A stretch of DNA of 64,000 nt from Lineus longissimus. Lineage: Eukaryota > Nemertea > Pilidiophora > Heteronemertea > Lineidae. Within the stretch, counting starts at the first letter, position 1. Every line of letters begins with the position of its first letter. The notes below the pieces were generated by a model. It had not been told where the DNA came from, made no database searches, and saw nothing but the letters and a program-made list of their open reading frames with translations. Below are positions 57,789-64,000 of the stretch, piece by piece. The DNA is taken from positions 10,110,501 to 10,174,500 of the forward strand of contig NC_088311.1 of NCBI RefSeq assembly GCF_910592395.1, read 5' to 3'. The position numbers were made by a program, and so were the translations under genes.

Positions 57789-58566
57789 ATGATGAAGAAT
57801 CTCTCCCATCATTAGATCAAGCTAGTGGCAGTGTTAGCGGTGAGCATTGATACTTAGGTGTTATTTGATAACGTTTGGTGTTGGTGTATCACAACGACGT
57901 CACAGGATTGCCTAAAATATGCTTCATGCTATTATGTTGCTGTGCAACCTTCGCTAATTCTTATTCTCTATTCTATCAGCTATGCCAATGCTCAATTATC
58001 TTGCTGGAGGTGGGATTGGAGTTGCTCCAGTGATTCAAAGTAAGTACAAAAACTACAACAGACTACTGCATTTAACTGGAGCAGTACTGTCATAATGGCA
58101 CTGGTTGAAAGTGATTATCATGGTAAATGCAACTACTAAATGTCTCCCTCCCCAAGTAAATGAAGTAACTATTTATGGTGACCATCATTATTTTTCTCCT
58201 TTTTAGGTGTGAACAGAGATGATGTAGTGCGACCAAAGAAATCCAAAACAAGGGTTGGCATCAGAAAGAAGAAGGCAGGGAAACAGGTAGGACTTGGAGC
58301 TGAATTTTTTCTAACTTATCCTTATTCAAGTTTAAAACATTTATTTGAATATTGAAATCAATTGATAAACTTAAAGGTTCATTTTGTAAACCTCATTAAA
58401 TGGCTAGAACCATAACCATATCCTACTGACAGATGAGGAGTCTGCAATGGAAACAGACGAGGACGAGCCCACCAATTCTCAGTACAGTGATCCAGATTAT
58501 GCGCCAAGTTCAGATGAATCAGGAGATGAACACGATATTCTTGATGATTATGAACATAAAGAGTGA
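57789..58566 (+). CDS. 3' exons of the interrupted gene (acidic C-terminus)
   Basis: Exons 57789-57839 (DDEESLPSLDQASGSVS), 57980-58039 (AMPMLNYLAGGGIGVAPVIQ), 58207-58286 (VNRDDVVRPKKSKTRVGIRK) and a last one ending at TGA 58566 (EESAMETDEDEPTNSQYSDP ... HDILDDYEHKE). The first three keep phase with AG/GT borders. For the last, the better acceptor (58432) is out of phase while a weaker one (AG at 58406-58407) is in phase. The order acidic, hydrophobic loop, lysine/arginine patch, acidic tail suggests a nuclear, chromatin- or nucleic-acid-associated protein. No domain recognised. The 5' partner is probably the exon at 44103. Confidence 0.55.
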
Positions 58567-59214
58567 GTGTACATATACATCATCAATGTTTAAATGACAT
58601 TGTTATCAAGTATTCTCCAATGAAAAGTTTTCATTTTGATTTGACATTATCGCTTCTTTTCAGTCAGTTGGCCGCACCCCGTTTCCGCGTAATTCTCTCT
58701 GCGCTATGACGTCACTGCATATAATTACGAGCTCATTATCGCACACATTTAGGCGTGAAAAATATGAAGTCAGAAATCGATCATAAACTTGCCAAAATCT
58801 TTCTGAATGACATGTAAACTGAACATATTATTCTAGATGAAACATTAATTAGTAGTTTCATTAAGAAAAAAGTGTAAAAAGTCCTGAGGTTTGCTGTTTA
58901 CGTGACTTTGAACAGCGGTCGTCGCCCGAAAATTTGCAATTTTTTCACATAATTTTGTTGAATAAATGCACGTAACTCATCAAAAACATCACGCGTGCTC
59001 GGAAGTAATGACTGATATTTATTGTTATATGTATCTTTGACTGAATAACACGATAGAAAAAATGATTATTTCCGTCGCACGGCTGGAAAATACGTTTAAG
59101 TTGCCTCTGATTTTTGTCAGAAAATGCTGCAGCCGGATTTAGGCTCCGACCACACCCAACGTTGAACCGAAGAGGCCCGAACACTAGGATCGCCACCATC
59201 GCTACAAAACCAAC

Positions 59215-59430
59215 ATGGCGTTTGAAAATTCAAATTCCGACTCTACTATTATTTTTTCTGCCAGAATATTAAAGTACATGTCCGCTGAGACTCTTCAGCT
59301 GGATCCAGATCGACATATCACTTTTAGCTACCTGGGCATAACATCTGAAGGCCTGTTCAATAAGATCCGATGCGTGACGCGCACGTTTGACCTTGCCATT
59401 GTGCAAGTTGGGACAAATGATTGCTCCCAG
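59215..59430 (+). pseudogene. SGNH-hydrolase-like N-terminal fragment, cut by a repeat
   Basis: ATG at 59215 (ACCAACATGG context) opens STIIFSARILKYMSAETLQL ... ITFSYLGITSEGLFNKI, then FDLAIVQVGTNDCS. VGTND is the GxND block of SGNH hydrolases and the spacing from the first strand fits. The nucleophile block is SAR (GDS in canonical enzymes), so activity is doubtful. Immediately after NDCS the sequence changes to a common repeat (AGGGTTTCCGCCAGAAAATG), which adds 14 foreign codons and a stop. The rest of the domain is not found nearby. Similar short SGNH-like ORFs are abundant in marine invertebrate genomes. Confidence 0.6.
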
Positions 59431-59640
59431 GGTTTCCGCCAGAAAATGACAGAAGGGGGGGGCAACATTTGAGTGACGAAGTCACCGCACAAAGGGTGCC
59501 GAAGGCACCCGTACGATGGGGGGGTTTGGGGGCCCTCCCCCCCAAAAAAATTTTTGCGAGAAGCCTGGAGATGCGTTTTCTGATCATTTCCGAGAGAGAA
59601 ATCTTTCTGCAAAAACGTCCATTTTCTAACACAAAATGAT
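59428..59640. repeat. Dispersed repeat with short hairpins
   Basis: Starts CAGGGTTTCCGCCAGAAAAT; contains small palindromes GTGACGAAGTCAC and GGTGCCGAAGGCACC and a G-run/C-run pair. Its appearance inside the SGNH-like ORF indicates insertion. Confidence 0.6.
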
Positions 59641-59828
59641 AAATATCGGCCCAGACATAGATAAATTTTGCTAACTTAATGTCATAAAAACATTTATTTC
59701 CAATCGGGACCGACGAACAAGGTCTGGATGGGTCGGATTGAAGCTTTTAATCATCGATCGATGTCAATCGCACCGACATAGAACGAGCACGGATTTTGTT
59801 TACATGCTTAACCCTTAAGCTGCCTATA

Positions 59829-59961
59829 GGACGTACGTTGTACGTCGTCATTTTGGTAATTGATGTGCCATAGGGACGTACAATGTACGTCCCCATATTA
59901 AGTATCTACTGTGCCTGGGTCTAACGTTATTTCCAGTTATTAGGACGTTTCTCGTACGTCC
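59829..59961. promoter_or_regulatory. Three subterminal palindromes in the piggyBac-like element
   Basis: GGACGTACGTTGTACGTCG (59829-59847), GGGACGTACAATGTACGTCCC (59873-59893, outer bases paired) and GGACGTTTCTCGTACGTCC (59943-59961). Repeated palindromes near one end are candidates for transposase binding or for the element's own promoter. Confidence 0.45.
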
Positions 59962-60066
59962 GATAGGCACATTAGCAATTATAAATTATGTTTACCTAAA
60001 ATTTCGTCAGATGGCAGCACTGGGGTGACTTGATACCTGGATGACCAACAGACAAATTTCACAACA

Positions 60067-60977
60067 ATGGCGTCGTCACATGCTGACAAAGCAGGTTGGT
60101 TTTATGCCGTTTTTTCGCTTATTTCTTTACCGATTTCGTTGTAGTTTGAATGAATAAAGGCTGTTCACATCGGAGATCATTGTCATTATTTACTTGGAGT
60201 CAAATTTTGAGGGGGGGGGGTACTTGGGGGGGGTCGGGAATGGGATACATTGGTTTTGACATAACCACGTGGTTACTCAGTGGCGCAAAATTCAAACTTA
60301 TTTTGACCAAACATGCCACAGGACATTAGAGGCAAGATAGGCCGTCATAATTTTGAAGCTGGTTGGGTAGTGTTCACTCAGTACTAGGCTTACTGTGCAT
60401 TCTAATTGGCCAATAAAGTCAATGGGGCCAGATTCAATTTCAAATTCAAATTTGTGAAAAGTAGTAGTTTTACAAACATTGCCTGGGTGCTTTTGGTGAT
60501 AGGCCTACTCTGCGTAGGTTTGCTGGTGTCCTGCGGATCAGGGAGGTTTGCTAGTGTCCTGGTGATCAGGGTGGGGTCTAGGGGGTCAAGGATGGGAGGA
60601 GTGGGGGTGGGGGTGGATCGAGGGGGTCGGATCTAGAGATGTGATTGTAACTGTACTGTTTTTTTTCAGGGCCTTCTGCATCAAGCAGCACTGGCCCAAG
60701 GCCAGGTACCAGCCAAAGGCCGACCCCTAGAATGAATCTAGGTCAAGTCTTGGAGATCTTTCAGGACTCAGACAGCGAAGATGGGGGCCTTGATTGTGAT
60801 GACGAACTTTCTGACTATGAGGATAGTGAATCTGACAATCCTCCTTCTCCTCAAGATGATCCTATCGATGCGTCTGATGGCACAGACGACGACGGGGATG
60901 ATTTTCAGCCTCCGGACATAATGGATATGTCTGATGCTGATACGTCTGGTGACAATATGGCAATATGGTGTCAATAA
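60067..60977 (+). CDS. Truncated piggyBac transposase: acidic N-terminal part, two exons
   Basis: Exon 1 60067-60094 (ATG, MASSHADKA + 1 base), donor GTTGGT; exon 2 60670-60977 after TTTTTTTCAG. The join is in phase (intron 575 bases) and gives about 111 residues: S/P/G-rich, then MNLGQVLEIFQDSDSEDGGL and a long D/E/S-rich run ending GDNMAIWCQ. An acidic, low-complexity N-terminus with LEIxxDSD-like text is typical of piggyBac transposases before their catalytic domain, which is missing here. AATAAA overlaps the stop codon (60973-60978), so the gene has its own poly(A) signal. Confidence 0.65.
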
Positions 60978-61224
60978 ATAAAGTTTATTGAGTGAAAAAA
61001 CACATTTTGTTCAGTTTTTCAAGTTTCCCGCCAATTTTGGCGGCCATATTGGATTTTGTGACGTCATATAGGTAATTTATAATTTGCATATTCATCACTA
61101 GGTAATAACCTTTACAATATAGGGTCTATTTTGCCATATTGGCATAAAATCTAAAAAAGCCTATTTTTCCCTAAAAACCCCCGGCACACGGGTTACACAA
61201 GTGGCCCGGCACTCAAAGGGTTAA

Positions 61225-61510
61225 TGCGCACGCGCGTTCGGCCATGATAGTCAGCCAGCATTTGGTGCGCTCGGTAAGTATTTCTTATTTTATTGGAATA
61301 AAATACCTTCATTTATGTAAAGTTTCGTGTAAATAAGTAGAGAAATGAATATTATGTGATGATTATATTTTTAAACATTTGTTTTCTTTGTGACTGGCAA
61401 AACTATTCGAAAACTCTTTGTTAAATCTAGTGCTGGAGTTTGACGGCCAGCTTTTCATCCGGGTCACGTGCGAGGTCAAACATGTCGATGGAAATCAGCA
61501 TCACAATAAA
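61225..61510. other. 5' flank of the hAT-like gene
   Basis: A donor-like G/GTAAGT at 61273 could end a non-coding first exon. Otherwise AT-rich. Confidence 0.35.
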
Positions 61511-64000
61511 ATGGATAAATATCTGATCAAAAGACCCCGTCTAGCAGCTGATCCTCCTAGCAGTGATGCGGACGCTGAAACGGAAACTAGGATTGACACC
61601 AGTGACACTGCTGACGGCGTGAGAGATGATGGCAGTGACAGCGAAGGCCACGTGCCACGCCGACATCATTTACATGACAATCTGGATTGTCATGCAATTT
61701 TCAGGATACCCTGGAGCTGCAGATTGAGAATGGCTTGGAAGACTTGAAGCATTTTTTGGACAATGCTCCAAAAAAATGCCAATTATACTAGCCACCAAGT
61801 CATTGAGGAGTATGTTGCTGCAATTGGTCTATATATAGAAAAGAACATTCTCGAGTCTCTCAGATCTGCTTCATACTACACACTACTCCTTGATGAAAGT
61901 CAGGACATAAATACAGTAGAAGAAATGATTGTCTGTGCGAGATGGGTTCCTCCTAAAGAAAAGCCAGTGGAGCGTTTTCTAGGCATCCTCCCCCTGAAAC
62001 GAATATCTGCAGAAGTAATCAGTGAAACAGCTGTGAAATTCCTTAATGAAAAAGGTAATGATAAAATGGTTTTTGTGTTGATTTATTTTTTAATGGGTCT
62101 CAGTGAGTTACTCTCAGCTCAGTATACGTTTAGTTAGCTAGGTATGAAAGGTCAGTAAACCAGCAAGAATGACACGGCAATAATACTATAGTGAGTCGAA
62201 TTGAATTTTGACTCCTGATGCAAATAACCCAGTGAAAGCTGCACGACAGGCCTGCATGTACTTCAGGAATATTGTCTGATTTCTTTTAATCTTCCTTCAT
62301 TTCAGGTGTTGATTTGACTAAGCTAAGAGGTCAAGGGTATGATGGTGCATCGACAATGTCTGGAAAGAAAACTGGTGTTCAGCAGCGGATGAAAGTTGCC
62401 TGCTCTCCAAAGGCTGTATTCGTTCACTGCCATTGCCATGTCCTCCAGTTGGCACTGGTCTCTGCTTCAAAGGAACATAGGGGAATCAACGAGGTTCTGA
62501 CAGCCATGATGACCATTTGGCGACTCTTCCACTTTTCATACTTGAAAAAAGATAAGTTGGAAGAAATGCAGTGCATGTTGGACCACCCAGAGATGAAGAT
62601 GATCAAGCCGAGTGATACCCGCTGGATAGCTTATCAGCGGTCTGTCACTGCTGTCAGGAAGTCCTTGGTGCCACTTCAAGCTAGTCTGGAGCACTTCCAT
62701 GCTGATTCAGGTAATACGATGTGCAACTCCGCTTAAAGAGATTAGGTGTTTAAAATTCAGATAATAATGAAATGGCCAGGGCCATTGTGCTCACCTCATG
62801 TGGAGGAAAGATGGATAAAGAGCATGGTCTTGTGTCATGTAGTGTTAGGTTTGATGTAGGTCCAAGCAATTACAATTTCCCCAAAATGGCCAATTTACAG
62901 TACATTCGACCTCTGTGACCTTGAAAAGTAGGTCAAATCAAAGAAGACCCGGGTGACACATTGAATGGTTGTTAGAATTAGATGTACCTATGATATAAAA
63001 TTGGTGCCAATCGGGCAAGTCATTACTAGGAATAATGGCATTTTGAAGAATTTAGGATTTGGCCCCCTCCCTGGAGGCCAAACGGCAAATCAGATCGCAC
63101 CAAACTTCGGTACCTGAGATCACCTGACCAAGGGGTACATGTGTACTTAATTTGTGATCAATAGTCATTGCAGTTAAGAAACGTGCCATAGTTACGGCCC
63201 GACGGCCAATTTACGCCATTTGACCTCTGTGACCTTGACAAGAAGGTCAAATTAAAAACCTGTGTGACATATACTGTATGGTGGTTAGATGTACCCATGA
63301 TATCAAATTGGTGGCAATCGGGCAAGAAGTTAAGGAATAATCACATTTTTAAGGTTTTTGGATTTTGCCCCCTGGTGGTCAAGTGGTGAATCATATTGGA
63401 CCAAACTTCGGTCCCTGAGATCACCTGACTAAGGGGTAAATGTGTACCAAATTTGGTATCAATAGTCATTGCAGTTTAGAAACGTGCCATCATTACATCC
63501 TAACGGCTAATTTACACCATTTGACCTCTGTGACCTTGAAAAGGAGGTCAAATCAAAAACCCGGAGGATATATGATGCACCTTTGCTAGAAGTACCTACC
63601 ATATTTTTTTCGAAATTTCCCGACTACTATTAAGGGAGATATTGCATATTTTCACTTTTAACGTTTGGCCCCCTGGTGGCCAAACCATGAAACGAATCGG
63701 ACCGAAACTTGGTCTCCCAGGTGTCATTACATAAGGGTACATGTGTACCAAGTTTCAACTCAATAGCTCTAACAGTTACGAAACGTGCCCTGCTAACGGA
63801 CGACGGACGACGACGACGACGACGGACGACGGACGCCACGGTATGGGATAAGCTCACCTCTGCTAAGAGGTGAGCTAAAAATAATATCTTAAAAACTGCA
63901 TAAAACCACATCATCAAGATGAAAATAAAACTTAGTTGAGTCTTGCTCTAGCAGACCAGTGGTGTAATCTTTGTTGCAGCTGACACCTATATAGGTGGCT
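61511..64000 (+). CDS. hAT-like transposase-derived gene (3' end outside window)
   Basis: ATG 61511 begins MDKYLIKRPRLAADPP, a start typical of hAT/ZMYM-type proteins. The next part is out of frame or spliced (an acceptor TTTTCAG at 61704 opens LELQIENGLEDLKHFLDNAP), and a 7-A run at 61770-61776 shifts frame once more. From there the exon to 62054 reads VIEEYVAAIG ... YYTLLLDESQDINTVEEMIV. Exon 62306-62710 gives KLRGQGYDGASTMSGKKTGV, VHCHCHVLQLALVSA, KPSDTRWIAYQRSVTAVRKS. Exon 63980 on gives ADTYIGG. The last three junctions keep phase. DESxD and RGQGYDGASxM are hallmarks of the DUF4371/hAT group (ZMYM1, KIAA1586-like). The N-terminal zinc-finger region of that group is not seen. It may be domesticated (introns) or a dying copy. 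Confidence 0.65.
62769..63881 (+). mobile_element. Helentron-like element, copy 3 (1.1 kb), in an intron of the hAT-like gene
   Basis: Same structure as copies 1 and 2: 5' ATGGCC-AG-GGCCAT palindrome, three diverged units, (GAC)n (63799-63835), hairpin (63851-63876) and AAAAA. Full-length relative to copy 1. It lies between the donor at 62711 and the acceptor at 63979, in the gene's orientation. Confidence 0.85.

Larger units (their letters stand above)
59812..61220. mobile_element. piggyBac-like element, 1.4 kb, flanked by TTAA
   Basis: TTAA at 59808-59811 is followed by CCCTTAAGCTGCC; on the right CCGGCACTCAAAGGG is followed by TTAA (61221-61224). The termini are imperfect inverted repeats of the CCCTTTG...TGCC type seen in piggyBac elements, and TTAA duplication is diagnostic for that superfamily. 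Inside the left end are three GGACGTAC...GTACGTCC palindromes; an intron-containing acidic ORF fills the right half. The DDD catalytic core is absent, so the copy is non-autonomous. Confidence 0.8.

Overview
The window is eukaryotic: introns with GT/AG borders, LTR and DNA transposons, satellites, and no operons or bacterial signals. The repeat style (frequent TAGGCCTA and ACATGTAC palindromes, foldback elements, elements ending in a microsatellite plus hairpin) suggests a marine invertebrate, perhaps an echinoderm or hemichordate. A mollusc or other lophotrochozoan is not excluded. No conserved single-copy host gene anchors the locus; almost everything recognisable is a mobile element, a gene carried by one, or a lineage-specific gene next to one.

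Layout. 1-7.4 kb: a minus-strand Ty3/Gypsy-like LTR retrotransposon (5' LTR, primer site, gag, pol and an extra zinc-finger ORF), cut by the left edge and carrying frameshifts. 7.6-8.4 kb: a 42-bp satellite. 8.4-26.9 kb: mostly non-coding, with small inverted-repeat elements, tandem repeats, one exon-like piece near 11.8 kb and a 1.5-kb foldback built of tandem arrays (23.07-24.58 kb). 26.96-28.24 kb: a 98-bp satellite. 29.0-32.0 kb: remnants of a LINE reverse transcriptase and a RecQ-like helicase, plus two small ORF clusters. 33.2-35.0 kb: a broken DDE-type transposase gene. 35.3-37.3 kb: foldbacks, a HIRAN-domain ORF and an unassigned minus-strand ORF. 39.2-43.8 kb: a multi-exon gene of a transposon-associated family (DUF6729-like as I recall it), with a decayed 5' half and clean 3' exons.

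The most striking part is 44.1-57.8 kb. Inverted termini (CCCCTACCGAAACGCAG) with about 0.5 kb of CTACTG-rich subterminal repeats lie at both ends of a 13.6-kb interval that fills nearly an entire putative intron between two phase-compatible exons (44103-44140 and 57789-57839). Nested inside is a 6.5-kb element (49584-56091) with perfect 14-bp termini CACTGCACGAAATG, a 3-bp duplication (CGT) and TATACTG-rich subterminal arrays, which is the architecture of an EnSpm/CACTA-like transposon. It carries an intact six-exon gene for a 292-residue basic, probably coiled-coil protein I cannot assign. Three near-identical 1.0-1.1-kb Helentron-like (HINE/pearl-like) elements at 48.3, 52.8 and 62.8 kb, and a fourth of a related subfamily at 46.9 kb, carry arrays of TGACCT half-sites.

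57.8-64 kb: 3' exons of the interrupted gene, an SGNH-hydrolase-like fragment, a complete 1.4-kb piggyBac-like element with TTAA duplications and an intron-containing truncated ORF, and a hAT-like transposase-derived gene running off the right edge with one Helentron-like element in its intron.

All calls come from reading the sequence by eye. Family names are recognition from memory, not search results.
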